Shown: piece by piece, positions 1 through 8,269 of the stretch | Numbering within the stretch: position 1 is the stretch's first letter | How the letters are laid out: every line of letters begins with the position of its first letter | Origin: Kluyvera sichuanensis | GTDB lineage: Bacteria; Pseudomonadota; Gammaproteobacteria; Enterobacterales; Enterobacteriaceae | Assembly (NCBI RefSeq): GCF_014218705.1 | Contig: NZ_JABBJF010000008.1 | Span: forward strand, 62,001 to 126,000 | DNA length: 64,000 nt | Direction: 5' to 3' | Program-made: the position numbers and the translations under genes | The notes under the pieces: model-generated | Seen by the model: only the letters and a program-made list of their open reading frames with translations | Database searches by the model: none | What the model was told of the DNA's origin: nothing

Positions 1-149
1 CTGTAATTGCAATATATGCAGAAATTAATGGTCGCGAAGGCTACCATTCGCAGTATGTGTGGTAAATGGTTGAGGGGGTAAATGCGATGTTTTCGCTGAT
101 AAAAATGGTGAAAATGGCGTTTTTTAGCGCTCAATCATAATTATTGCTA

Positions 150-177
150 ATAATATGTGGTTGGATAATGCACGCAA
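150..177 (-). promoter_or_regulatory. Possible leftward promoter for a gene outside the window
   Basis: Read on the minus strand, TTGCGT (172-177) and TATTAT (150-155) are separated by 16 bases, a plausible sigma-70 promoter pointing off the left edge. In E. coli the gene beyond ppnN is sdaC (serine transporter), transcribed in the same direction as ppnN, so this may be its promoter. The rest of bases 1-230 holds no convincing gene. Confidence 0.3.
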
Positions 178-230
178 ACGATTGGCTGTGAATGAATAGG
201 TGGAGCTAAGCGGGCTGTTTTGGGAGAAAT

Positions 231-252
231 TCCGGCGGAAAAGACCGCCGGA
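231..252 (-). terminator. Hairpin terminator-like structure after ppnN
   Basis: An 8-bp perfect stem (TCCGGCGG at 231-238 with CCGCCGGA at 245-252) around a 6-base loop lies about 30 bases past the ppnN stop codon. The T-tract on the minus strand is weak (ATTTCTCCC), so it could be a processing or RNA-stabilising hairpin instead. Confidence 0.5.
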
Positions 253-280
253 TGGGGAGTGAATTACGCTGAGGTCAGAC

Positions 281-1645
281 TCAGGCGCAGATTTCGTAGC
301 ACGGAATATAGGCAGAGCCTGGCAGTTTCATGCGGTGCTGGGCCACGAAGCCCTGCAGCAGTTCGTCCATGCGGCGCATCATCTCTTTATCACCGTGGAT
401 CTTGTACGGCCCAAACTCTTCGATAGCGCGAATGCCGACTTCCTTCACGTTACCCGCCACGATGCCGGAGAAGGCGCGACGCAGGTCGGCGGCCAGCACT
501 TCAACCGGCTGGTCTGGATAGAGCTTCAGGCTAGCCATGTTTTCGTGCGACGGCTCGAACGGCATTTGCAGGTCTGGTGCAATGCGAATCGACCAGTTGA
601 AGCTGTAAGCATCGCCGGTATCACGGCGGTTCTCTTTCACCAGCGGCATCGCTTTCTTCATCTGACGCGCCACTTCGACTTCATCATCAATGATGATTTT
701 GTAATGACGGCGGGCACCTTCACCCAGCGTATGCACGACAAAATCGTCCAGCACGCGGAAGTAGTCGGCGCTCTCTTTCGGGCCGGTGAGGATAAGCGGC
801 AGCACCTGGTCTTTGTTCGCTGGGTTCATCAGAATGCCCAGCAGGTACAGCAGCTCTTCCGCCGTACCAACGCCGCCAGGGAAGATAATGATGCCGTGGG
901 CGATACGGACAAAGGCTTCCAGACGCTTTTCGATATCCGGCATGATGATCAGTTCGTTCACCAGCGGGTTAGGCGGCTCAGCGGCAATAATCGACGGTTC
1001 GGTCATGCCGATAAAACGGCCTTCTTTATAGCGCTGCTGTGCGTGACCCACCGCGGCGCCTTTCATTGGTGCTTCCATCGCGCCTGGGCCGCAGCCGGTG
1101 CAGATGTTTAGTTCACGCAGACCAAGCTGGTTACCGACGCGACGAGCGTACAGGTATTCGTTTTCATTAATGGAGTGACCGCCCCAGCACACCACCATGC
1201 TAGGTGCTTCCCCGACGTGCAGCGCGCGGGCGTTACGCAGAATAGAGAAGACCAGGTTGGTAATGTGGGTCGAGCTTTCCAGATCGAGATTCGGGAAGCG
1301 GACGGTGTTATGGATTTGCCCGTAGACAAACAGAATATCGCGCAGGACGGCAAACAGGTTAGCCTGCAGCGAGCGTATGATCCGCCCATCAACGAAGGCA
1401 TCTTCCGGGGGATTAATCAGTTCAAGCTTCACGCCGCGTTCGCGGCGCAGCACGTTAATGTCGAAGCTTTCAAAACGGGATAGCAGCTCTTTGCTGTTAT
1501 CGGTCAGGCTACCTGAGTTCAGTACGGCCAGGGAACAGTTGCGGAACAATTGATACAGGTCGCTGCTGGCCGTGCGTTTAAGCATGTCAACTTCCAGCTG
1601 CGACAACATATCCATTGAGCCAAGCGGGCTAATATGTGTAATCAA
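281..1645 (-). CDS. ppnN: PpnN, pyrimidine/purine nucleotide 5'-monophosphate nucleosidase
   Basis: PpnN (formerly YgdH) cleaves nucleoside monophosphates to base plus ribose 5-phosphate for nucleotide salvage, and is known in E. coli to be tuned by (p)ppGpp. The 454-residue product has the family's usual length. Its LOG-family Rossmann core shows [13 protein letters not shown] at about residues 184-196 and the signature PGGVGTAEE at about 256-264. Distinct N- and C-terminal extensions match the E. coli enzyme almost residue for residue from memory. It lies downstream of queF on the same strand, 115 bases away. RelA, a maker of its effector, is encoded 11 kb to the right. Confidence 0.95.
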   Translation of the reverse strand: MITHISPLGSMDMLSQLEVDMLKRTASSDLYQLFRNCSLAVLNSGSLTDNSKELLSRFESFDINVLRRERGVKLELINPPEDAFVDGRIIRSLQANLFAVLRDILFVYGQIHNTVRFPNLDLESSTHITNLVFSILRNARALHVGEAPSMVVCWGGHSINENEYLYARRVGNQLGLRELNICTGCGPGAMEAPMKGAAVGHAQQRYKEGRFIGMTEPSIIAAEPPNPLVNELIIMPDIEKRLEAFVRIAHGIIIFPGGVGTAEELLYLLGILMNPANKDQVLPLILTGPKESADYFRVLDDFVVHTLGEGARRHYKIIIDDEVEVARQMKKAMPLVKENRRDTGDAYSFNWSIRIAPDLQMPFEPSHENMASLKLYPDQPVEVLAADLRRAFSGIVAGNVKEVGIRAIEEFGPYKIHGDKEMMRRMDELLQGFVAQHRMKLPGSAYIPCYEICA

Positions 1646-1760
1646 GTGAACTCCTTACGGGACGAAAATCGTCTTCCTTGATGATTACAATAGCCTCGCT
1701 GGCCCGTTTACTACAACCTCAGCGCGGAACAAAGCGCGCAAAATTGAGATTTTGTTAAGC

Positions 1761-2606
1761 TTACTGACGTACCAGTCGTCCAATAGCCGGGACAAACTCG
1801 CCGTTTGAGCGCCATGGGTTGATATCCAGACCGCCGCGACGGGTGTAGCGGGCGTATACGCTCAGGCTTTCCGGCGCGCAGAAACGCAGAATGTCATTGA
1901 AGATACGTTCAACACACTGCTCGTGGAATTCGTTGTGATGACGGAACGATACCAGGTAACGCAGCAGCTTCTCGCGGTCGATTTGCCGGCCACGGTATTG
2001 GATCTGCACGGAGCCCCAGTCTGGCTGATGGGTGATCAGGCAGTTGGACTTCAGCAAATGGCTGACCAGCGTCTCCTGTACCACGTTGTCTCCTGCCGCG
2101 CCGTCGAGATAGTCGGCGTTGAATTCGTAGCTCTCAATCTCGATATCCTGATTGTCGATGCAGCTACCGTGGAAGTGGGCAATAGGCTGGCCTTCCAGCT
2201 CATCGATACGATACAGCGCGACGGTCACCACACCCTGTGCGCAGGCGCTCAGATCGCGCTCCAGCGTCTGCTGTACCGCTTCCCAGCTATCAAAGCGCGT
2301 CTGGTTGAAGCTATTGAGGTACAGTTTGAAGCTTTTGGACTCCACCAGATTGACCGTCGCGTGGCTCAGTTCGACGTGGCCCACCGCGACCTGCGGCAGC
2401 CCTTTGGCGTTAAGCCAGGAGAGTTCATACAGCGTCCAGATATCCGCGCCGTGGAATGGCAGGGTATCAGCGTGCAGCCCCAGCGGGTCGCGGTTTAAGC
2501 TGCGCGGTACGCCCTGAAGCAGAGAGGCATCGTAGGTATCGCGATAATCTGTGGTTTTACCCAGGGTCAGGCCAGACAGCGCCTGATGGTTCTCATAAGA
2601 AGACAT
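1761..2606 (-). CDS. queF: QueF, NADPH-dependent 7-cyano-7-deazaguanine reductase
   Basis: QueF reduces the nitrile preQ0 to the amine preQ1 in queuosine synthesis for tRNA wobble position 34. The 281-residue protein is the long, two-domain (type II) form. The QueF motif [12 protein letters not shown] sits at about residues 89-100. The catalytic cysteine that forms the thioimide with preQ0 is Cys189 in [13 protein letters not shown], and Asp196 follows in the same motif. It is divergent from syd, with 69 bases between the start codons. QueD and QueE, which act earlier in the pathway, are encoded near 22-24 kb of this window. Confidence 0.96.
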   Translation of the reverse strand: MSSYENHQALSGLTLGKTTDYRDTYDASLLQGVPRSLNRDPLGLHADTLPFHGADIWTLYELSWLNAKGLPQVAVGHVELSHATVNLVESKSFKLYLNSFNQTRFDSWEAVQQTLERDLSACAQGVVTVALYRIDELEGQPIAHFHGSCIDNQDIEIESYEFNADYLDGAAGDNVVQETLVSHLLKSNCLITHQPDWGSVQIQYRGRQIDREKLLRYLVSFRHHNEFHEQCVERIFNDILRFCAPESLSVYARYTRRGGLDINPWRSNGEFVPAIGRLVRQ

Positions 2607-2675
2607 GTTTCACCGTTACAAAGCAGGTACACTATTGTTTCTAGTGTATCTTAGCTAACCAGAAGAGAGAAATTC

Positions 2676-3221
2676 GTGGATCAGCAGACCGCAGACGCAT
2701 TACACGCTTTCACCCAACGCTATTGCGATGCCTGGCAGCGTGAGCACAACAGCCTGCCGCGCAGCGAGGAACTTTACGGCATTCCGTCCCCGTGCCAGGT
2801 CTCAACGACCGATGATGAGGTGCTCTGGCAGCCTCAACCGTTTGACGGCGAGCAGAATGTAAATGGCGTTGAACGCGCAATGGAGATTGTGGTACAACAA
2901 CCCATTCACACCTATTATACCACTCAGTATGCGGGTGATATGCACGCGATGTTCATGGGCGAATCCCTGACGCTGCTGCAGGTGTGGAGCCCCGACGATT
3001 TCCGTCGCGTGCAGGAAAACCTGATTGGTCACCTGGTCACGCAAAAGCGCCTGAAGCTTTCGCCGACGATTTTTATCGCGACGCTGGACAGCGAACTGGA
3101 CGTGATTTCCGTGTGCAACGTGACCGGTGAAGTGGTCAAAGAGACGCTCGGAACCCGTAATCGTCTGCCTCTTGCCTCCTCCCTTGCGAGTTTCCTGACT
3201 CAACTCGAGCCTCTCCTGTAA
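2676..3221 (+). CDS. syd: Syd, SecY-interacting protein
   Basis: Syd is a small peripheral inner-membrane protein that binds SecY and monitors or proofreads SecYEG translocon assembly in E. coli. The 181-residue product matches the family length and retains the conserved [10 protein letters not shown] and [15 protein letters not shown] blocks. The start is GTG at 2676, preceded by a purine-rich AGAAGAGAGA ribosome site; no upstream ATG fits. It is divergent from queF. As in E. coli, the csrB RNA gene follows downstream. Confidence 0.94.
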   Translation: MDQQTADALHAFTQRYCDAWQREHNSLPRSEELYGIPSPCQVSTTDDEVLWQPQPFDGEQNVNGVERAMEIVVQQPIHTYYTTQYAGDMHAMFMGESLTLLQVWSPDDFRRVQENLIGHLVTQKRLKLSPTIFIATLDSELDVISVCNVTGEVVKETLGTRNRLPLASSLASFLTQLEPLL

Positions 3222-3240
3222 GACAATTCGCCCATCACCT

Positions 3241-3258
3241 TGTGAGAGATCTCTTACA
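3241..3258 (+). promoter_or_regulatory. UvrY (BarA/UvrY) binding site upstream of csrB
   Basis: TGTGAGAGATCTCTTACA is an 18-base, nearly perfect inverted repeat that matches the described UvrY operator upstream of E. coli csrB. It lies about 190 bases before the RNA start. A second partial copy (TGTGAGAGATC) begins at 3264. The AT-rich stretch around 3320-3345 may hold an IHF site (TATCAATAAGATA, with mismatches), which is known to assist UvrY in E. coli. Confidence 0.85.
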
Positions 3259-3431
3259 CGCCCTGTGAGAGATCGCCAGAACATAAGTAAGACACTCATC
3301 CCATTTGTTTAGTCATTTCGTTGTATATCAATAAGATAAATGAATCCTACAGGCTTAATCTCTGATGTAAGCCTTAAGTGTTTGCCTGAGAGGCACTTGT
3401 AAGACGGGGCGGAATAGCGGATTCTATCTAC

Positions 3432-3799
3432 GTCGACAGGGAGTCGCACAATGAAGTGAACATCAGGATGATGACGCTTCATAGGACACACCGGGAAGGT
3501 GATTCAAGGAAAGGCTTCAGGATGAAGCAAGAGGATAACGCAGGTACGCGTTAAAGGACACCTCCAGGACGGAGAATGAGAGCCAGACAGGATATCTGGT
3601 GGATCAGGAAGATCAGGATACACTCACGGATTGGGTGAAATCACATCGGGGTGGTGTGATGCAGGATGCAACCGTTTATGGATGAACATGGTCAGGAGAC
3701 CACAGGAAAAGTTGTCACGGACGAGCAGGGAGCACCAAAAGTAGCTGGATTGCTGCGAAACGAACCGGGAGCACTGTTTTTACAGTGCTCCCTTTTTTT
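3432..3799 (+). ncRNA. csrB: CsrB, CsrA-sequestering small RNA
   Basis: CsrB binds many copies of the translational regulator CsrA and so controls carbon storage, motility and biofilm. The stretch from GTCGACAGGGAG at 3432 to the terminator contains about 23 GGA triplets, many as CAGGA(T/C) in short hairpin loops, the hallmark CsrA sites. Blocks such as GAACATCAGGATGATGAC and AAAAGTAGCTGGA match E. coli CsrB. It ends in a strong intrinsic terminator: an 11-bp stem (3767-3777 with 3782-3792) followed by seven T. Length is about 368 nt against roughly 369 in E. coli. It sits between syd and yqcC as in E. coli. The exact 5' end is inferred from that similarity. Confidence 0.95.
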
Positions 3800-3854
3800 G
3801 TTTCCCGCCAACTAGTGATATCCTGCGCCCGATTTTGTTTCCTCTGAGGTTCCC

Positions 3855-4184
3855 ATGACACGCCACGACAACTTACGCGACCAACTACTGCTTATTGAAA
3901 ACCTGCTGCGTCAGCATGAACACTGGCAGGAGACGGCACCGCATGAGAGCGCATTTGCAAGCGACCAGCCGTTCTGTATGGATACGCTGGAGCCGCTAGA
4001 GTGGCTGCAATGGGTGCTGATTCCGCGCATGCACCAACTTCTCGATGGCGGCATGCCGCTGCCAACCGGGTTTGCTATCGCCCCCTATTATGAAATGGCG
4101 CTGGATGCAGCCCATCCGCTGCGCGCGATCATTCTGCCGCCGCTGGAACAGCTGGACGCCTTCTTCGTGAGCGATGCGCACTGA
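3855..4184 (+). CDS. yqcC: YqcC family protein (DUF446)
   Basis: A 109-residue cytoplasmic protein of the YqcC/DUF446 family with no established biochemical function. The family has a tetrameric all-helical fold. Recognisable features are the PLEWLQWVLIPRM and LPTGFAIAPYYE blocks. The ribosome site is CTGAGG before the ATG. Its TGA overlaps the truC ATG (TGATG at 4182-4186), implying translational coupling with the pseudouridine synthase, an arrangement shared with E. coli that suggests a role linked to tRNA modification, though this is inference. Confidence 0.93.
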   Translation: MTRHDNLRDQLLLIENLLRQHEHWQETAPHESAFASDQPFCMDTLEPLEWLQWVLIPRMHQLLDGGMPLPTGFAIAPYYEMALDAAHPLRAIILPPLEQLDAFFVSDAH

Positions 4185-4966
4185 TGCTGGAAATTATTTA
4201 CCAGGATGAGTGGCTGGTGGCGGTGAATAAGCCCTCCGGTTGGCTGGTTCACCGTAGCTGGCTCGACCGTGATGAAAAAGTGGTGGTGATGCAAACGGTG
4301 CGTGACCAGATTGGTCAGCACGTCTTCACCGCCCATCGCCTCGACCGCCCAACCTCCGGCGTACTGCTGATGGGGCTCTCTAGCGAAGCAGGCCGCCTGC
4401 TGTCGCAGCAGTTCGAACAGCACCAGATGCAGAAACGCTATCACGCCATCGTACGCGGTTGGCTGACGGATGAAGCGGTGCTCGACTATCCCTTGGTGGA
4501 AGAGCTCGATAAAATCGCCGATAAGTTCGCCCGCGAAAATAAAGACCCGCAGCCAGCGGTAACTCACTATCGCGGTCTGGCGACGGTGGAAATGCCGGTC
4601 GCCACCGGGCGCTACCCGACCACCCGCTACGGGCTGGTGGAGCTAGAGCCGAAAACCGGCCGTAAGCATCAGTTGCGTCGCCATCTGGCGCATCTTCGTC
4701 ACCCGATTCTTGGCGACAGCAAGCACGGCGACCTGCGCCAGAACCGCAGCGCCGCAGAGCATTTTGGCTGCCATCGCCTGATGCTACATGCCAGCCAGCT
4801 CTCATTAACCCACCCCTTTACCGGCGAGCCACTGACCATTCGCGCCGGGCTGGATGACGTCTGGATGCAGGCGCTATCACATTTCGGCTGGCGCGGGCTT
4901 CTCCCCGAGAATGAAAGGGTTGAGTTTGTTGCCGACTCCGGTCAGGATGAAGCTATCGAGAAGTAA
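4184..4966 (+). CDS. truC: TruC, tRNA pseudouridine(65) synthase
   Basis: TruC isomerises uridine 65 in the T-stem/acceptor region of certain tRNAs (tRNA-Ile1 and tRNA-Asp in E. coli). It belongs to the RluA family. The signature HRLDRPTSGV holds the catalytic aspartate at residue 54, and GRKHQLRRHLAHL is the second conserved RluA block. The 260 residues agree with the family. It starts inside the yqcC stop codon and is followed 15 bases later by yqcA, so yqcC-truC-yqcA probably form one operon. Confidence 0.95.
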   Translation: MLEIIYQDEWLVAVNKPSGWLVHRSWLDRDEKVVVMQTVRDQIGQHVFTAHRLDRPTSGVLLMGLSSEAGRLLSQQFEQHQMQKRYHAIVRGWLTDEAVLDYPLVEELDKIADKFARENKDPQPAVTHYRGLATVEMPVATGRYPTTRYGLVELEPKTGRKHQLRRHLAHLRHPILGDSKHGDLRQNRSAAEHFGCHRLMLHASQLSLTHPFTGEPLTIRAGLDDVWMQALSHFGWRGLLPENERVEFVADSGQDEAIEK

Positions 4967-4981
4967 ACAGGGAGTTAAATC

Positions 4982-5425
4982 ATGGCTGAAGTAGGGATTT
5001 TTGTCGGCACCATGTACGGCAATTCGCTGTTGGTGGCCGAGGAAGCGGAAACCATTCTGAGCGGTCTTGGCCATCAGGCGAAGGTGTTTGAAGACCCGAT
5101 GGTCTCCGATTGGGAAAGCTATACCGGGAAGTATGTGCTGGTGGTGACGTCCACCACCGGTCAGGGCGATTTGCCTGATAGCATCGTGCCGCTGTTTAAC
5201 GATCTGCAGGATATGTATCAGCCCCACCTGCGCTACGGCATTATTGCGCTGGGTGATAGCACCTACGCTAATTTCTGCGGCGGCGGTAAGCGGTTTGACG
5301 CACTGTTGCAGGAGCAGGGCGCACAGCGCATCGGCGACATGCTGATGATTGATGCGTCTGAAGACCCCGAGCCGGAGAGCATCTCCAATCCGTGGGTGGA
5401 GCAGTGGGCAACGCTGCTGAAATAA
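4982..5425 (+). CDS. yqcA: YqcA, short-chain flavodoxin
   Basis: A 147-residue flavodoxin of the MioC/YqcA type that binds FMN and carries electrons. The phosphate-binding loop [13 protein letters not shown] lies near residues 9-21, and the flavin-stacking loops [12 protein letters not shown] and [15 protein letters not shown] are intact. It is last in the yqcC-truC-yqcA cluster with a GGGAGT ribosome site. Its electron partner is not known; linkage to truC is conserved in enterics. Confidence 0.93.
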   Translation: MAEVGIFVGTMYGNSLLVAEEAETILSGLGHQAKVFEDPMVSDWESYTGKYVLVVTSTTGQGDLPDSIVPLFNDLQDMYQPHLRYGIIALGDSTYANFCGGGKRFDALLQEQGAQRIGDMLMIDASEDPEPESISNPWVEQWATLLK

Positions 5426-5442
5426 ACGCTTTGCTTCAGGCA

Positions 5443-5465
5443 CCGGTACGATATTGTCGTACCGG
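5443..5465 (+). terminator. Hairpin terminator after yqcA
   Basis: A 9-bp perfect stem (CCGGTACGA at 5443-5451, TCGTACCGG at 5457-5465) with a 5-base loop begins 17 bases after the yqcA stop. The downstream T-tract (CTGCTATTTGT) is modest. Confidence 0.6.
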
Positions 5466-5516
5466 CTGCTATTTGTACATTAGCCATATCATCTCATAAT
5501 ATCCCCCAATAAAATT

Positions 5517-5558
5517 GTGCATATGCACGATGAGCTGCCGCTCGCCGCTTCCTATACT
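5517..5558 (+). promoter_or_regulatory. Candidate gudD promoter with activator palindrome
   Basis: A good -10 (TATACT, 5553-5558) has no recognisable -35 at 17 bases. Instead a perfect 12-bp palindrome, GTGCATATGCAC (5517-5528), sits centred near -42 from the expected start, the usual place of a class II activator. In E. coli glucarate genes are activated by CdaR (SdaR), so this is a candidate CdaR site. The assignment is inference because I cannot confirm the CdaR consensus. Confidence 0.5.
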
Positions 5559-5581
5559 GCGTTAAGTCATCCCATCTTATG

Positions 5582-5621
5582 GATAGCGAGAGGCACAATG
5601 CTATGCGCCATTCTCGCTATC
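5582..5621 (+). other. Leader hairpin upstream of gudD
   Basis: GATAGCGAGA (5582-5591) and TCTCGCTATC (5612-5621) form a 10-bp perfect inverted repeat. The next bases extend it (GGC with GCC, past a 2-base bulge). It lies in the predicted gudD 5' untranslated region, 24 bases before the start codon, with no T-tract, so it is an RNA leader structure or an operator rather than a terminator. Confidence 0.5.
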
Positions 5622-5645
5622 GCTATTGTTAACAAGGATTGAACC

Positions 5646-6986
5646 ATGTCGATTCACGCTTCCACGCCCGTAGTGACGTCTATGCAGGTTATCCCGGTTG
5701 CCGGGCACGACAGTATGCTAATGAACCTGAGCGGCGCTCATGCGCCGTTCTTTACTCGCAATATTGTGGTTATCAAAGATAACGCGGGTCATACGGGCGT
5801 AGGAGAGATCCCCGGCGGTGAGAAGATCCGCCTGACGCTTGAAGATGCCATTCCGCTGGTAGTGGGGAAAACGTTGGGCGAGTACAAAAACGTACTGAAC
5901 GCCGTGCGCAACACCTTCGCCGACCGTGATGCTACCGGCCGCGGCCTGCAAACCTTTGACCTGCGTACCACTATTCACGTGGTGACCGGTATCGAAGCGG
6001 CGATGCTGGATCTGTTAGGCCAATATTTGGGCGTGAACGTGGCATCGCTGCTGGGGGAAGGGCAGCAGCGTAGTGAAGTCGAAATGTTGGGCTACCTGTT
6101 CTTTATCGGGAACCGCCACGCAACTCCGCTGCCATATCAAAGCCAGCCGGACGAGAAATGTGACTGGTATCGGCTACGCCATGACGAAGCGATGACTCCG
6201 GATGCGGTGGTGTGTCTGGCGGAAGCGGCGTATGAAAAGTACGGCTTCAACGACTTTAAACTGAAAGGCGGCGTGCTGGCAGGCGAAGAGGAAGCGGAGT
6301 CTATTGTCGCGCTGGCAAAACGTTTCCCGCAGGCGCGCGTGACGCTAGACCCGAACGGGGCATGGTCGCTGGACGAAGCGATTAAGATTGGCAAATACCT
6401 TAAGGGAACGCTCGCCTACGCCGAAGATCCGTGCGGGGCGGAGCAGGGCTTCTCCGGGCGCGAAATAATGGCCGAATTCCGCCGTGCGACGGGGCTGCCG
6501 ACGGCGACCAACATGATTGCCACCGACTGGCGTCAGATGGGCCATACGCTGGCGTTGCAATCGGTGGATATTCCGCTGGCGGACCCGCATTTCTGGACCA
6601 TGCAGGGCTCGGTGCGCGTAGCGCAGATGTGCCATGAGTTCGGCTTGACCTGGGGATCGCACTCCAATAACCACTTTGATATTTCGCTGGCGATGTTCAC
6701 CCACGTGGCGGCCGCCGCACCGGGGAAAATTACGGCGATTGACACCCACTGGATCTGGCAGGAAGGTAATCAGCGCCTGACCAAAGAACCGTTTGAAATC
6801 AAAGGCGGTATGGTGCAGGTACCGAACAAACCGGGTCTGGGTGTTGAGCTGGATATGGACCAGGTGATGAAGGCTAACGCGCTGTACAAAAAGCATGGTC
6901 TTGGCGCGCGTGATGATGCAATGGGAATGCAGTATCTGATCCCAAACTGGACATTTGATAACAAACGCCCGTGCATGGTGCGCTAA
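5646..6986 (+). CDS. gudD: GudD, D-glucarate dehydratase
   Basis: GudD dehydrates D-glucarate (and L-idarate) to 5-keto-4-deoxy-D-glucarate. It belongs to the mandelate racemase branch of the enolase superfamily. All catalytic positions known from the E. coli enzyme are present at the same numbers: Lys205 and Lys207, the Mg ligands Asp235, Glu260 and Asn289, and the general base His339. The 446 residues match E. coli exactly in length. The ribosome site is AAGGA at 5634. It is followed 62 bases later by garK. Unlike E. coli, no gudP transporter or gudX precedes it. Confidence 0.96.
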   Translation: MSIHASTPVVTSMQVIPVAGHDSMLMNLSGAHAPFFTRNIVVIKDNAGHTGVGEIPGGEKIRLTLEDAIPLVVGKTLGEYKNVLNAVRNTFADRDATGRGLQTFDLRTTIHVVTGIEAAMLDLLGQYLGVNVASLLGEGQQRSEVEMLGYLFFIGNRHATPLPYQSQPDEKCDWYRLRHDEAMTPDAVVCLAEAAYEKYGFNDFKLKGGVLAGEEEAESIVALAKRFPQARVTLDPNGAWSLDEAIKIGKYLKGTLAYAEDPCGAEQGFSGREIMAEFRRATGLPTATNMIATDWRQMGHTLALQSVDIPLADPHFWTMQGSVRVAQMCHEFGLTWGSHSNNHFDISLAMFTHVAAAAPGKITAIDTHWIWQEGNQRLTKEPFEIKGGMVQVPNKPGLGVELDMDQVMKANALYKKHGLGARDDAMGMQYLIPNWTFDNKRPCMVR

Positions 6987-7048
6987 GCTTACCGCCGACT
7001 CTGCTGGAGTATGCAGAACCCAGCCACAAATTCGCATAAGGACAGCCC

Positions 7049-8188
7049 ATGAAGATTGTGATTGCCCCTGACTCCTACAAAGAAAGCCTGAGTGCGCTCG
7101 ATGTTGCCTGTGCGATAGAGGATGGCTTTCGCGAAGTGTTTCCCGATGCTGAATACTGCAAGCTGCCCGTTGCCGACGGTGGCGAGGGGACGGTAGAAGC
7201 GATGGTGGCGGCAACGCAGGGGCGAGTGCTTGAGGTTGAGGTGACCGGCCCGTTGGGTTCTCCCGTGCCAGGCTTCTTCGGTATTTCCGGCGATGGGCAA
7301 TGTGCGTTTATTGAAATGGCTGCGGCAAGCGGGCTGGAAAGCGTGCCTATCGCAAAGCGTAATCCGCTAAAAACCACCTCCTGGGGAACGGGAGAGCTCA
7401 TTCGCCACGCGCTGGACCATGCCGTGAGCCGGATTATTATTGGCCTTGGTGGCAGTGCCACTAATGACGGCGGCGCGGGGATGGTGCAGGCGCTGGGGGC
7501 AACGCTGTTGGCAGCGGACGGACAGCCGATTCCTCCGGGAGGCGCCGGGCTGGAGGCGCTGGCAGGTATTGATATCAGCGGGCTGGATAGCCGGCTGTCG
7601 GGCTGTCAGATTGATGTTGCCTGCGATGTCACGAACCCATTGACCGGCGCAGAAGGGGCATCAGCGGTGTTTGGGCCGCAAAAAGGGGCGACGCCGGAGA
7701 TGGTCGCGTTCCTGGATCGGGCGCTGGCGCACTATGCGGCGTGTATTCAGCGGGATTTAGGCCGCGATGTATTGACGCTTGAGGGCGGTGGCGCGGCGGG
7801 GGGAATGGGGGCGGCGTTGTACGCATTTTGCGGCGCAACGCTGCGGCCCGGCATTGAGATTGTCACCGAGGCGCTGCATCTTGATGCGCTGGTGGCGGAT
7901 GCCAGTCTGGTGATTACCGGTGAAGGGCGGATGGATAGCCAGACTATTCACGGCAAAGTGCCGGTGGGCGTGGCGAAGGTGGCTAAGCGCTACGGTATCC
8001 CGGTGATTGGCATTGCTGGCAGCCTGACGCCGGACGTCGGTGTGGTGCATCAGCATGGGATTGATGCGGTGTTCAGTGTGATGTATCGCATTTGCACGCT
8101 GGAGGAGGCACTGTCGGAGGCGGGTGAGAATGTGAGAATGGCAGCGCGGAATATTGCGGCGGTCATTAAGCTAGGGCAGGCGCTGTAG
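7049..8188 (+). CDS. garK: GarK, glycerate 2-kinase
   Basis: GarK phosphorylates D-glycerate to 2-phosphoglycerate, the last step of glucarate/galactarate use; enolase (encoded at 17.5 kb) takes the product into glycolysis. The 379-residue product shows the class I glycerate kinase pattern: N-terminal IAPDSYKESLSA, PVADGGEGTVEAM, GLGGSATNDGGAG near residue 130, and VITGEGRMDSQTIHGK near residue 290. E. coli has two close paralogues, garK and glxK. Co-transcription with gudD supports the glucarate role. It ends against barA, with a REP-like repeat between the two stop codons. Confidence 0.9.
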   Translation: MKIVIAPDSYKESLSALDVACAIEDGFREVFPDAEYCKLPVADGGEGTVEAMVAATQGRVLEVEVTGPLGSPVPGFFGISGDGQCAFIEMAAASGLESVPIAKRNPLKTTSWGTGELIRHALDHAVSRIIIGLGGSATNDGGAGMVQALGATLLAADGQPIPPGGAGLEALAGIDISGLDSRLSGCQIDVACDVTNPLTGAEGASAVFGPQKGATPEMVAFLDRALAHYAACIQRDLGRDVLTLEGGGAAGGMGAALYAFCGATLRPGIEIVTEALHLDALVADASLVITGEGRMDSQTIHGKVPVGVAKVAKRYGIPVIGIAGSLTPDVGVVHQHGIDAVFSVMYRICTLEEALSEAGENVRMAARNIAAVIKLGQAL

Positions 8189-8192
8189 GTTT

Positions 8193-8262
8193 CCCCGGGG
8201 TCGCTTGCGCTCGCCCGGGCTACCAATCAAATGTAGCCCGGCCAAGCGAAGCGCCGCCGGGA
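8193..8262. repeat. REP/BIME-like palindromic repeat, copy 1
   Basis: Between the convergent garK and barA stop codons lies TCGCCCGGGCTAC (8211-8223), facing GTAGCCCGGCC (8233-8243) and followed by AAGCGAAGCGCCGCCGGG. The same module occurs at 22560-22629 and 60791-60870. It has the form of an enteric repetitive extragenic palindrome pair; such elements act as mRNA 3'-end stabilisers or gyrase/IHF targets. Confidence 0.8.
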
Positions 8263-8269
8263 TCGGCAC

